Shown here: positions 28,718 through 38,243 of the stretch, one piece after another
Layout: each line of letters begins with the position of its first letter
How positions within the stretch are numbered: the stretch's first letter is position 1
Source: Nakazawaea peltata
Taxonomy: Eukaryota; Ascomycota; Pichiomycetes; Alaninales; Pachysolenaceae
Reading direction: 5' to 3'
Assembly: GCA_001599355.1 (NCBI GenBank)
Contig: BCGQ01000001.1
Span: 1,119,135 to 1,183,134 of the forward strand
DNA length: 64,000 bases
Made by a program: the position numbers and the translations under genes
Notes under the pieces: model-generated
Told to the model about the DNA's origin: nothing
Seen by the model: only the letters and a program-made list of their open reading frames with translations
Database searches by the model: none

Positions 28718-30839
28718 GTTATTTACTTAGATTGACGAAAACTACTTAATCATTTAATATAAAAATTGATATAACAATTGAGTATCTGGATTAAGCTGGA
28801 TACGATGTAGAGAGTAGAGAAAGGTGCATGTAGTTAGGTAATTGGTAGAGATCAGTCACATACTAATTAACCTCTTTTCCCCTATTTCCACTCAAGATGG
28901 CGGTCAGTCTTGAAGGTCATGATTAAATATTTCCATATATAGTATGTGAGTAGTGTTACTTTATTAGGCAATCAAAATTGTTCTGTGTAAGTGTCGTGCT
29001 CTTGGGAAATTCTCCTACCTCAAATTGAAAACGATAAAAAAAGGGGGTTGGAGGGGGTTGAAGCAACTCTTTGAACGGATTCATATGTAATCATATTCAA
29101 TGCAAATTTCAGAGACGTATGGAATAAGTGTAGTTGTAGGTCCTGGATAAGTATTCAGCTTTTGGAGCTTTGCATCCTATTTTTTCAATATATAAAAGGG
29201 GATATTATAGTATCATGCTCTGCAGTATTTAGTCTTGTGATTGGTGGATTGAATGTTGAATTGCAGTATAATCAAATACAATGCATAATTTCTAGAAACA
29301 TGTAACAGTTGAGTCCATTGTTGGAGGTCTAAATTATTGTGGTGTGGAGAGATGCATTTTATTTTGTTTATGTGTAAATGGCAGTTCAATTGCAAAATAT
29401 GTTAGATTCTTAGTCTGGAGCAGCGGTATGGTGGTTTTTGAGTTATCTCATAATGAAATACAATGCAACCTACAGAAAGGTTGTAAATACATACATTGGT
29501 GGCTCTAAAATCAATATATAGTGTTTCCCAAAGATGCATTCTATTTGGTTCTATAAGCGACCCAAATGTAATACTGGGTTTAGGGTAATCTGGTTAGGCT
29601 CTCAAAAGGTGAGAGTGGAGAATTCATTTATGAGATATCGACAATTGGAACGTACAATTTGAGGTAGTGGCTGAGAGTAATCTAGTCTTTTCTATTTATA
29701 TAGTATATACATGATTAATTGAGGAAGTTGTTAGCGAAGAAATGACTGCTAGTTTAGGTGCGTCGTCTAGAATAAGAGTTTAATAAGAGTTTAATAAGAG
29801 TTTAATATCTTGTTTTCAAGTTATATTTGACAAATGAAACCAGCCAACGATTTTCTGATCGACAGTACTTTTAAGCAGAGTATTGAATGTAACTGAGTTT
29901 CTAAGAGACTTTGCAGAGTGTATTTTGGAGTTTCTGGCATCCAAAGCTTCAATTTCTTTCAGCCAATTCTGCTTTTCTATAGTAATTTTTTCCTCACCTT
30001 AAAGGCGCACAGAAAATAGCACCAACTAAGCTTGTGTTCCCTTTTCTTAGTAAAGATTTTCTGAGTTCTTTTTTCGTTTTTCTCTTTTCGCTCTGCGTTT
30101 GTGCCCTAAGAGGGGAGGGACTGGGGGGTTAGTATTTAGTGTGTAACGAACATATTCTTCTAAATTAGATGCTAAAAATAACTTTACAATTGGGAGAAAT
30201 ATTATACAGCAGGATATAGATTTTGGTTGCAGCAACAGTTGTCTGAACTCATTACCAACTCGACTCTTCAATGTAGTTCATCCCCACGTTTAGTCCCACT
30301 CTCATGATGGTCAGTACATTATCCCTCCTATTATCCCTTTTAGTACCCTTTCAGAGAGCTTAGCTAAGCCTCGAAAGCCTTGAAAAAAACTCCTCGGTTT
30401 TCATCGTTCCTCTCGCATATACTTTACTTATTCAACCCTCTTCAAAATAAATATTCCACCTCGTAGTCATCTCCGTAATTATCGGTAAATTCCATCCCCC
30501 ATTCATCCCCTATTCATCCCCTATTCATATGCAACCTCCTGGTCATTTTCCTCCCCTGCTCAGCCCACCTTTGTTACCCATCGATTTTCTGCCCCTGTTC
30601 ATGCTTGTTTCGCAGCGCCAACGCTGCGCGACCCGATCTCAATCTCCCAATCGGGTAATTGTTTCTAAAAAAAAATTACGTGCCCTCGCCCTAACCAAAA
30701 TAAAAAAATATCACGGCGAGATCATTCTCAACGAGGCGCGTACGTATCAAAGAGATCATATACTTGGGGGTAAGACCGCACTTTTCAGCGTGATTTGGAA
30801 CGACAGTAGTGTTAAGGTCGACTATCTGATAGTATCACC
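28718..30839. other. 2.1-kb gene-free region between RPL9 and the chitin synthase
   Basis: No protein with recognisable content on either strand. It holds TATA-like boxes facing both ways (ATATATAAAAGGG at 29188-29200 on plus; TATATAAATAG on minus within 29692-29703), a near-double copy of a G-rich 10-mer (29043-29062), three tandem copies of AATAAGAGTTT (29771-29803), and a 104-codon open frame (30529-30843) that overlaps the chitin synthase start. It could carry a non-coding RNA, but none was identified. Confidence 0.5.
29771..29803. repeat. Three tandem copies of an 11-mer
   Basis: AATAAGAGTTT repeated exactly three times, then a partial copy. Confidence 0.8.
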
Positions 30840-33800
30840 ATGAGTTATCCCAACCAAAACTCATACAATGGTTACGGCGGTAACGCTAACACTAACCGCG
30901 ATCAATACTATGCTAATCAGAACGCGAACAATGAACATTCACCTCAAAGAGCTCAAGTACCCGGTCTGAACTCAGGCCAGTACAATGGACAATATCAAGG
31001 ACAATATCATACCCAGCAGACCACCAGATACACTCCTTCTTCTTCACCAGAGAGACGTCAACCATACCTGAATCAGACTCAATATCAAGGACTGTATTCT
31101 GTACCACAAGCACCGTTATCACAGGGTGTGAATAATCAGCAATCGGCTCGTTTAAGTGATCCGTTTGCTAATCCTGTACCTCCTGCTGCTTCTTATCAAG
31201 CTCCATCATTCAGCAATCATAATTCACCTATGGCGTCACCTATGGGATCACCTTCTCGCCAATATGGAAGTTCGATGCCCCAGCAGCAGCAGCATACTCA
31301 AAATTCTTATTATTCAGGTCAAGGACAAGATTATTTCCCACCTCAGTCGACTGCCCTGGCTGATCCCTTCCAAGCCCCACCACGTCATCCTTCTCAAGCT
31401 CAAGGCCAGCATAGCCCAAGAAATTCTTATGTACCGTCTATTGAAGTTCATGAGGATCCAATACAGAACCCATTCCAAGGAGGATCTAATCGTAACTCGG
31501 CCGTTCAGTACCCAGCTGATACCTCCTACCTCAATACCTATGAGATGAACAATATGAATGGGAATGTAAGTAATACTAATATTCCGTTCATGGGAGGAAA
31601 CTCCACTAGTTATGGTGGAGCTCTGCCTCAACCAGTAGGACCCACAGACAATTACGCAGGAGGATACTACGACAACTTATTCGAGCCTTATCCTCTCGAA
31701 GATGTAGACCCAATCGATAACGATTTCACTCCATTCCCAGTCACTGGAGATGCCTATGAAATCAACGCATACAATGATGAGCCAAGTTTTGACGATGATG
31801 ATGAGAGTAAGATCACTGACGAAACTGATCTCTCGTCCGTTTTACCTGAATATTATGAGACACCACGATTCGGAGACCCAGCTGAGGCCGAGGCTGAGGC
31901 CGCTGCCGCCGCTGCTGAGGACCATCCTCGTAGAAATAAAGGTATCAAGGTCAAAATGATCGATGGAAATTTGATCTTGGATTGTGAGGTATCTCAACAA
32001 TTATTACTGAAGTATCCTAACCCAGTAACATCTCAAGATAGAGAGTTCCGGTACATGAGATACCAGCTGCTGACCTGTGATCCCGATGATTTCGGTAGAC
32101 TGAAGTTCAGTTTGAGACAACTTTGTTATTATCAACCTCGTCAGACCGAGATCATGATCGTCGTTACAATGTACAATGAAGACGATGTGTTATTACTGAG
32201 AACTTTACAAGGTGTGTTCAAGAATATCAAATATATGTGTTCCAAGACCAATAGTGATACTTGGGGTAAAGATCTGTGGAAGAAGATCGTTGTATGTATC
32301 GTTAGTGATGGACGTACGAAGATCAATCCACGTTCGCAGCTGTTATTACTGCTGTTGGGAGTTTATCAAGAGGGATTCCTGAAGAATATGGTCAATGAGA
32401 AACCGGTAGTAGGTCATATCTATGAATATACCACTATGGTGGATATTAGTAAGGTTAAAGATGGAGCTGTTAAATTGACAACCCAAAAGACGGTACCTGT
32501 ACAACTTTTATTCTGTCTTAAAGAAAAGAACCAAAAGAAAATCAACTCTCATAGATGGTGTTTCCAACTGTTTGCTCCAATGTTACAACCAAATGTCGTA
32601 GTTTTACTTGACGCTGGTACTCAACCGCTGGGAGACTCGATTTATCAACTTTGGAAACTGTTCGATCGTGATCCAAGTGTAGCTGGTGCTTGTGGAGAGA
32701 TCAAACTGATGCTTAATCCTGTATGGTATAAACTTATGTGGGATATGATCCGTAAACCTATTGTTTACCTGCAAAATTTCGAGTATAAAACGTCCAACAT
32801 TTTGGATAAACCCATGGAGAGCGTATTTGGATTTGTTACTGTGTTACCGGGAGCGTTCAGTGCTTATCGTTATGTACTGCTTCAGAATGATGTCAATGGT
32901 GTAGGTCCACTTCTGTCTTATTTCAAGGGAGAAACATTACATAGTGGTGAAGCGGCAGGAGAATCGGGACTTTTCACTCTGAACATGTACCTTGCTGAAG
33001 ATCGTATCTTATGTTTCGAATTAGTGGCCAAACAAGGCTGTAACTGGCTTCTTAAATATGTCAAGAGTGCTAGTGCAAAGACAGATGTTCCAGAGCAACT
33101 TCCAGAGTTCATTTTACAACGTAGACGTTGGTTAAATGGATCGTTCTTTGCTGCGATTTACTCTCTTGTCCATTTCTTCAAGATTTGGAGAACTTCTCAT
33201 TCCATTCCAAGACTTGTCCTGTTCCATGTCCAATTTCTTTATCAGTTGATCAATTTGTTGGTGTCATGGTTCTCATTGCTGAGTTATTTCCTTGTCTTCC
33301 GTATCTTGACAGTCAATTTATCTGATGACTCATTACATATGGCTACAGTGGGGAATGTTCTTTCGGTGTTATTCCTTTGGTTATATCTTCTGTGTATTGT
33401 TACGACTTTCGTGTTGGCCTTTGGTAACAAACCGAAGGGTACCAAAAGATTTTATGTGGTAATTGTTTGGTTCTTTGCCGTTTTGATGGCTTATATGATC
33501 TTCGCAGCTGTTTATATGCTGGTTTATCTGGTTAAAGACATCATATCTGATAACGGTGGCACCTTGACCTTCTCTTTAGTATGGAGTTCTTCAAGATTCC
33601 GTGATTTGATCATCCTGACCGGGTCTACTTATCTGTTGTATTTCCTTGGTCTGTTCCTCTTCTTTGATCCATGGCATATGTTCACCAGTTTCATCCAGTA
33701 TATTTTGTTATCTCCACTGTATATCAATGTTCTTAATATCTATGCATTCTGCAATTTACATGATATTTCATGGGGTACTAAAGGTGACACTGGAGTTAAA

Positions 33801-34217
33801 TTAGATTTAGGTGTACTGAAACAGTCCAAATCCGAGGGTAAACTTTTCATTGAGATCCCAACCACCAATCAGGAAGTCGATGAACTGTATACTCGTCAAA
33901 TCAACATCTTGTTGAATCCTGAACCAGAGAAGGAATCGGCTCCTGATCCTGAAGAGAAGGAGAAAGATTATTATGCTTTTATCCGGTCTATGACGGTTCT
34001 CTTTTGGATGGTATCCAACTTTGTGATCATCGCCTTGGTCTTAGAAACTGGAGGTGTCAATCAATTGGGATCCACTAGTAGTACCACCAGTGACTCTGTG
34101 CTCTCAAGTAACTCACAAGTATTCCTTACAGTGATCTTATGGATCGTGCTGTTCATGGCATTGTTCCGCTTTGTAGGGTGTGTGTTATACTTACTCTTAC
34201 GTTTAATAGGTAAATAG
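30840..34217 (+). CDS. Chitin synthase, class I type (Chs1-like)
   Basis: 1125 residues, near the 1131 of yeast Chs1. It polymerises N-acetylglucosamine from UDP-GlcNAc at the plasma membrane. Residues 1-330 are Gln/Asn/Ser/Tyr-rich and disordered; the family-2 glycosyltransferase follows (EIMIVVTMYNEDDVL, KKIVVCIVSDGR, SNILDKPMESVFGFVTVLPG, MYLAEDRIL) with the catalytic QRRRW at 760-764, then six or seven membrane segments. CTG codons match family Ala: the one at 32877-32879 gives YRYV-A-LQND, and others give WK-A-F and R-T-preceding A. The class is inferred from the KYM-x-TWG-x-WKKIV block and length; class II (Chs2) is less likely. Confidence 0.9.
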   Translation: MSYPNQNSYNGYGGNANTNRDQYYANQNANNEHSPQRAQVPGLNSGQYNGQYQGQYHTQQTTRYTPSSSPERRQPYLNQTQYQGLYSVPQAPLSQGVNNQQSARLSDPFANPVPPAASYQAPSFSNHNSPMASPMGSPSRQYGSSMPQQQQHTQNSYYSGQGQDYFPPQSTALADPFQAPPRHPSQAQGQHSPRNSYVPSIEVHEDPIQNPFQGGSNRNSAVQYPADTSYLNTYEMNNMNGNVSNTNIPFMGGNSTSYGGALPQPVGPTDNYAGGYYDNLFEPYPLEDVDPIDNDFTPFPVTGDAYEINAYNDEPSFDDDDESKITDETDLSSVLPEYYETPRFGDPAEAEAEAAAAAAEDHPRRNKGIKVKMIDGNLILDCEVSQQLLLKYPNPVTSQDREFRYMRYQLLTCDPDDFGRLKFSLRQLCYYQPRQTEIMIVVTMYNEDDVLLLRTLQGVFKNIKYMCSKTNSDTWGKDLWKKIVVCIVSDGRTKINPRSQLLLLLLGVYQEGFLKNMVNEKPVVGHIYEYTTMVDISKVKDGAVKLTTQKTVPVQLLFCLKEKNQKKINSHRWCFQLFAPMLQPNVVVLLDAGTQPLGDSIYQLWKLFDRDPSVAGACGEIKLMLNPVWYKLMWDMIRKPIVYLQNFEYKTSNILDKPMESVFGFVTVLPGAFSAYRYVLLQNDVNGVGPLLSYFKGETLHSGEAAGESGLFTLNMYLAEDRILCFELVAKQGCNWLLKYVKSASAKTDVPEQLPEFILQRRRWLNGSFFAAIYSLVHFFKIWRTSHSIPRLVLFHVQFLYQLINLLVSWFSLLSYFLVFRILTVNLSDDSLHMATVGNVLSVLFLWLYLLCIVTTFVLAFGNKPKGTKRFYVVIVWFFAVLMAYMIFAAVYMLVYLVKDIISDNGGTLTFSLVWSSSRFRDLIILTGSTYLLYFLGLFLFFDPWHMFTSFIQYILLSPLYINVLNIYAFCNLHDISWGTKGDTGVKLDLGVLKQSKSEGKLFIEIPTTNQEVDELYTRQINILLNPEPEKESAPDPEEKEKDYYAFIRSMTVLFWMVSNFVIIALVLETGGVNQLGSTSSTTSDSVLSSNSQVFLTVILWIVLFMALFRFVGCVLYLLLRLIGK

Positions 34218-34271
34218 AAATAGTCATTATAATATTACGAGCATCAAATTAATGTAGTATCCATCTGGCCT

Positions 34272-34820
34272 CTATTCGTCATAATCATTTACAGGTGGTT
34301 TCAGGTGATCGGATCTCATATACAAATCGATCAGGGTCGAGAACAGGGCGAAACCGGCACACCCTACAAGCAGCAGTTGAGGTCCACCACTGATGGCAAG
34401 ACCACCTCCTGTGATACAACCAGCAACTACCCCATTATAGATATCATTTTTCAGTCTCAAACTCTCGACACAACATTCTACACCACTGAAAATCAGTCCA
34501 ATGAATCCGAAATTCTTAGCACTTGACCATGATCTTCTTCCCATGTCAGAAAATTGTAATTTCATCTGCTGTTTGAGGGGAAGATCAGATATATGTTTGA
34601 CAGCACCTCCTGCAACTCCCCCAGCACCTCCTGTAGCTGCTCCTACCGGTACATCATACAGCATCGATGCCATGAATAACCCAAAGAATCCTCCTAACAG
34701 GAAACCACTGACTCCACTCATCGCTGTTTTACCTGGACAGGACTGCATGAAGTTGATCATCAGTTGCAGTCCCAGCTCTCCCTGCTCTTCGGCAGTCATT
34801 TCACTGAATGGTTTGGACAT
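34272..34820 (-). CDS. TIM22: Mitochondrial carrier translocase Tim22
   Basis: 182 residues, usual for Tim22 (207 in yeast). The channel subunit of the TIM22 complex inserts carrier proteins into the inner mitochondrial membrane. Seen: N-terminal CPGKTAMSGVSGFLLGGFFGLFM, then a Gly/Ala-rich loop, a conserved MGRRSWSSAKNFGFIGLIFSGVECC block and two more Gly-rich membrane segments (YNGVVAGCITGGGLAISGGP). Cysteines of the twin positions (CPGK and GVECC) that form the Tim22 disulphide are present. Tail-to-tail with the chitin synthase; divergent to SNU23. Confidence 0.94.
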   Translation of the reverse strand: MSKPFSEMTAEEQGELGLQLMINFMQSCPGKTAMSGVSGFLLGGFFGLFMASMLYDVPVGAATGGAGGVAGGAVKHISDLPLKQQMKLQFSDMGRRSWSSAKNFGFIGLIFSGVECCVESLRLKNDIYNGVVAGCITGGGLAISGGPQLLLVGCAGFALFSTLIDLYMRSDHLKPPVNDYDE

Positions 34821-35217
34821 AATGTGATGTAGTGGTTATTTGACTGGTGGTAGGTTGAATCTTAGGGGCGATCTGGCTGAAAAATTTTGTATGAAGATGG
34901 GGTCGTGTGAGAAATGCAAATAATTGGAATGGATGGCAGGGGCTCTGGGAGAAGAAAATTGAGGAAAAAGCTCAGGCAGAGCGCAGGCAGAGCGCAGGCA
35001 GAAAGCTGAGAGAGATTTGGCTCAGCTCTGCGCAGAGGCTCAGGAACAAGTTGAAAGGTTTAAAGAGGCGAATGACTAAAGTGATGGAGATTGAAGGGGG
35101 TCAATAAATGAAGAGATATTGATGATCTAAACCTCTCATAACACTTGTTACATTCCAATATCGATAATTTGTCATTATTAGCCCATTGTTACCCCATTTC
35201 ACCACACATTCATCACA
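34821..35217. promoter_or_regulatory. Divergent TIM22-SNU23 promoter
   Basis: 397 bp. TGAAAAATTTTG at 34879-34890 lies 59 bp before TIM22. Tandem copies of CAGGCAGAGCG follow at 34973-35002. An in-frame stretch of 66 codons here begins at GTG and has no protein-like content. Confidence 0.55.
34973..35002. repeat. Tandem 11-mer CAGGCAGAGCG
   Basis: Two perfect copies and a third partial copy, inside the TIM22-SNU23 promoter. Confidence 0.7.
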
Positions 35218-35847
35218 ATGAGTAACGGTTCTTTTGGAAGAAGAACTTGGGATAGAGAAGAATATGCTCGTCGACTGAAGGAGTCACGGGAATCGAAAGA
35301 AGAGACAAAAGACCAACCTAAAACCTCAACTTCACGTCATGATCTTCATAAATCACGTTTGGAACAGTTAGATGCTATAGCTTCTGACTCTGGGTCGTCA
35401 TTCCTCATCTCCCAAGATCAAGCTGCTAGGACAGGAAAGCGTGGACGTGGGATTGGTTTTTACTGTGAAGCGTGTGATTTGACATTCAAAGATGACTATG
35501 AATTGGTGAGTCATTTGAATTCCAAACAGCATTTCCAGAATGCCGGGGTTGAATATGTTGACACGAGAGATATTACCCTTGAGATGATCCAGAGTCGAGT
35601 AGAACTGCTACTGCTGAAGAGGCTGGCTGCACAAGAACTGCTGCTGAGAGAAAGTGGAGAACCAATGTATAATATTGAGAAGAGGATTCAACAGCGAAGG
35701 GAATTCCAACAACGACTTGCTCTGAAGAAGAAACAGAAACGGTTGGCCAAACAACTGCAGAAGCTGACTGAACCTGTCGATCATCCTCAAGATGAGCAGC
35801 TAATGCTGGCCATGGGATTCGCTGGTTTCGGGTCTACAAAATCATAG
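35218..35847 (+). CDS. SNU23: U4/U6.U5 tri-snRNP zinc-finger protein Snu23
   Basis: 209 residues (yeast Snu23 is 194). A spliceosomal protein of the B complex that helps position the U6 ACAGA/5' splice site helix. Seen: the diagnostic start SFGRRTWDREEYARRLKE, a single C2H2 finger GFYCEACDLTFKDDYELVSHLNSKQH (about residues 80-105) and a long basic helix IEKRIQQRREFQQRLALKKKQKR. The C-terminus has MGFAGFGSTKS, matching the family's MGFSNFATSKK ending. Very good match to ZMAT2/Snu23. Confidence 0.93.
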   Translation: MSNGSFGRRTWDREEYARRLKESRESKEETKDQPKTSTSRHDLHKSRLEQLDAIASDSGSSFLISQDQAARTGKRGRGIGFYCEACDLTFKDDYELVSHLNSKQHFQNAGVEYVDTRDITLEMIQSRVELLLLKRLAAQELLLRESGEPMYNIEKRIQQRREFQQRLALKKKQKRLAKQLQKLTEPVDHPQDEQLMLAMGFAGFGSTKS

Positions 35848-36086
35848 TCATTAGTGTATAGTATATATTGAAGTTATTACGATCTAGTCGTTATCATCCT
35901 ATCATCCTATTATCTCGTCATCATCCCGTCACCCCACCACCTCATCATCTCATCATCTCATCATCTCATATAAAGGTAGTGTATATTTTACCAAATCGAG
36001 TCCACCTCCATTATATAGAGAAATTATCCCACCTAAATTGAGCCACTTTATCTACCAATCCCTACAACAATCACTATCAAATCGAA

Positions 36087-36254
36087 ATGACAAGAGGTAA
36101 CCAAAGAGAGTTGGCTAGACTGAAAAATCTGCTGAAGGAGAAGAAAGGTGGTAAGAAGATGGAAGGAGATCCAAAGAAGCGTTTGGAAGAACAAGCCAAG
36201 CTGTTACAAGAGAAGATTGCCAAAAAGAAGCTGGCTGCTGAGCTGGCTAAATAA
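36087..36254 (+). CDS. SERF/4F5-family small protein
   Basis: 55 residues, below the usual gene-calling cut-off. The start TRGNQRELAR followed by KN, KK and GDPKKRLEEQAK matches the 4F5/SERF (MOAG-4) family: MARGNQRDLAR in the yeast homologue YDL085C-A and the GDPKKRMES motif. These small, highly charged proteins modify amyloid aggregation and bind RNA or ribosomes in animals. Six of its 55 codons are CTG; as Ala the sequence becomes an Ala/Lys/Glu helix (KIAKKKAAAEAAK), more typical of the family than the Leu version. Followed by a short 3' flank and a GA/GG-rich repeat. Confidence 0.85.
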   Translation: MTRGNQRELARLKNLLKEKKGGKKMEGDPKKRLEEQAKLLQEKIAKKKLAAELAK

Positions 36255-36666
36255 TTAGAAACTATAATGAATTGAATGCTATAAAAGACTTTTAAATGTA
36301 GTTGTGAGTGTTTGGGTGAATTTCAGCTATTTCCTACAAACTTTAATCCACCTTCACATGCTCTCTATTCCCCTTTATCTTTGTCTTTCTTGGTCCTTTT
36401 CATCGTCTCAATGAGCACATGGAGACTGCGCACAAAATGCTTCTATGGAAGATTCTATGGAAGCGGTGAGCGGAACATCATTACACCAAGGGAGTAAGGT
36501 GGAGGGTGAAGGGGTGGTGAGTAAGGTGGAGAGGTGGAGAGGTGGAGAGGTGAAGAGGTGGAGGGGCGAAGAGGTGGACAGCCGGTTGATGACAGCCGGT
36601 GTAGATCGCTACTGTGTAATTTACCTTATTTCTTAATGTGCACTTTATTACTCTTTATATACCAAC
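36255..36666. other. Spacer with GGTGGAGA-type repeat
   Basis: 412 bp between the tails of the SERF gene and TIF34. An octamer-like GAGGTGGA repeat runs from about 36489 to 36576, then AGCCGGTTGATGACAGCCGGTG (direct AGCCGGT repeat at 36580 and 36594). No gene. Confidence 0.5.
36489..36576. repeat. Imperfect GAGGTGGA tandem repeat
   Basis: About nine to ten imperfect copies of an eight-base purine-rich unit (GAGGTGGA, GAGGTGAA, GAGGCGAA variants). Confidence 0.6.
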
Positions 36667-37725
36667 TCAAGCAGAAGAAGCAGCTGTGGCAGTAGCAGTA
36701 GCAGTAGCAGCAGCAGTCTTCTCAACATCATACTTGAAGTCGAAGTAAGATTTGTCAAAAGTATGAAGTCTGATATAACCATCTTCACCTCCCGACAGGT
36801 ACATAGTTCCCTTTGGATGAATAGCAACACAATTTAATGGACCGAAATGACCCTTTACTCTACCGATTTCGTCTTCGAAAATCTTATGGTAGAATCTAGC
36901 CTCGAATTTACCTTGTTGAGACGAGGTAGTTGTAACTTCTCTGGCTTCTTGACCTCCTCCCAAAATGACAAAGTCTTTAAGTGGGGTAATACAAGCAGTG
37001 TTCATTTGGACATCCAGCTCATATACCTTAAGAACATCAAGGTTATCCACATCACAGATCTTGGCAGTCTTGTCCTTAGAAGCAGTGATGAAGTAAGTCT
37101 TATCCTCACTCATTTGAATGTCGGTAATATTAAGCTCGTGTAAACTCTTGGAGGTAATAAGCTCACCAGTAGCAGCATCGTATTTTGAGAGACTTCCATC
37201 TTGGTGACCAGCAATGATGTATTTGCCCAGGTAAGACCAAGAGGCACATGTAACCTTAGGAGAAGTCTTTTCGATTTGAATACGGAGGATAGGTTCATCC
37301 GGTTGTACGACAGAAGCATCAGTAGCTTGCAGTCTGTCAAATGAATAGATAGAGATAGCACCTGGCAATCCCATTACCTGATCAGTGACAATCAAGAACT
37401 TGTCACTGGCATCTCCAGGTACGAATTCAGCCCATCTGGCTGGGGTGTCGGTCTTCCAAGTCTTGTAACACTCACCGTTAGACAGTCTCCATAACTTGAC
37501 ACTGAAATCAGCACTCAGAGTTACAACGAACTCGGTCTCACGGTCGACATCTAAGGACCAAATGGTACCAATGTGGCCATCAAAAGTCCCAATACGCTCT
37601 CCGTTGGATGAGTACCAAACCGACAGAGTCTTATCCTTGGCGACACTGAACAATAAGTCACCTTCACGGTTGAATTTCACCTGTGTCAACGATCTCTCGT
37701 GTCCCTTCAACAAAAGAGGTCTCAT
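36667..37725 (-). CDS. TIF34: eIF3 subunit i (Tif34)
   Basis: 352 residues (yeast Tif34 is 347). A seven-bladed WD40 propeller of eIF3, bound to subunit b, required for initiation. Seen: MRPLLLKGHERSLTQVKFN, the DKTLSVWYSSNGER blade, GHIGTIWSLDVD, SADFSVKLW, GQHQDGSLSKYDA-like blade, ITASKDKTAKI, and GHFGPLNCVAIHPKGTMYLSGGEDGYIRLHTFD. The C-terminal 15-20 residues are an Ala/Thr repeat (TATATATAAS) made by a GCAGTA/GCAGCA microsatellite, unlike other Tif34 proteins. Two AAAATTTT elements lie upstream. Confidence 0.95.
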   Translation of the reverse strand: MRPLLLKGHERSLTQVKFNREGDLLFSVAKDKTLSVWYSSNGERIGTFDGHIGTIWSLDVDRETEFVVTLSADFSVKLWRLSNGECYKTWKTDTPARWAEFVPGDASDKFLIVTDQVMGLPGAISIYSFDRLQATDASVVQPDEPILRIQIEKTSPKVTCASWSYLGKYIIAGHQDGSLSKYDAATGELITSKSLHELNITDIQMSEDKTYFITASKDKTAKICDVDNLDVLKVYELDVQMNTACITPLKDFVILGGGQEAREVTTTSSQQGKFEARFYHKIFEDEIGRVKGHFGPLNCVAIHPKGTMYLSGGEDGYIRLHTFDKSYFDFKYDVEKTAAATATATATAASSA

Positions 37726-37828
37726 TATTACTTTCCTTGATCGATTTACGGGGGTATAAGATCCTCTATTCTTAGTCGTGATGGCGCTTAATAAAAGTTT
37801 CGATCTCTGCTCAAATTTTTTGGCAGTT

Positions 37829-37839
37829 GAAAATTTTTC
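37829..37839. promoter_or_regulatory. RRPE-like element upstream of TIF34
   Basis: GAAAATTTTTC ending about 104 bp before the ATG, with CAAATTTTTTG about 20 bp away and GAATTTTTC at 37859. Confidence 0.6.
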
Positions 37840-37947
37840 GTGGTCGTGTATGGAAGGTGAATTTTTCAGGGGATATGACGCGAAGTGGTTAGGGGGTGGG
37901 AGGAGAGATTGGTGGGAAGGAGGGGTGCGCGGGCGGAGGATGGGCAG

Positions 37948-37983
37948 AGATTTGGGCGGAGATTTGGGCGGAGATTTGGGCGG
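37948..37983. repeat. Three copies of AGATTTGGGCGG
   Basis: Perfect 12-bp tandem repeat, three copies, followed by related GGAGGTTAGGC words. Confidence 0.8.
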
Positions 37984-38243
37984 AGGTTAGGCGGAGGTTA
38001 AGATGGAAATACGGTCGGAGCAGATCTGAACATACTTATTCACAACTTCACCAATATCCCCATTTTATCTCTACAAACTCCAGTTAGACATCTACATCCT
38101 CAGTGCTTACTCCCACAATACTCCAGAAGCCATTCCTCTTACAAATTCTCACATTTATCCTTCATCCACTACTCACTCTACTATATATTTATCCTCCTCA
38201 CTAATAATCTTCAATGTATTATTATATCTCACTACCCAATGCA

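Larger units (their letters stand above)
37726..38243. promoter_or_regulatory. TIF34 promoter and BUG1 3' flank
   Basis: 518 bp. TIF34 elements: GAAAATTTTTC at 37829-37839. A 12-mer AGATTTGGGCGG is repeated three times at 37948-37983. Only short open frames are present. Confidence 0.55.

Noticed and set aside
34907-35107. 66-codon open frame in the TIM22-SNU23 promoter
   Set aside because: Begins at GTG and is largely a translation of the CAGGCAGAGCG repeat; no protein-like pattern.
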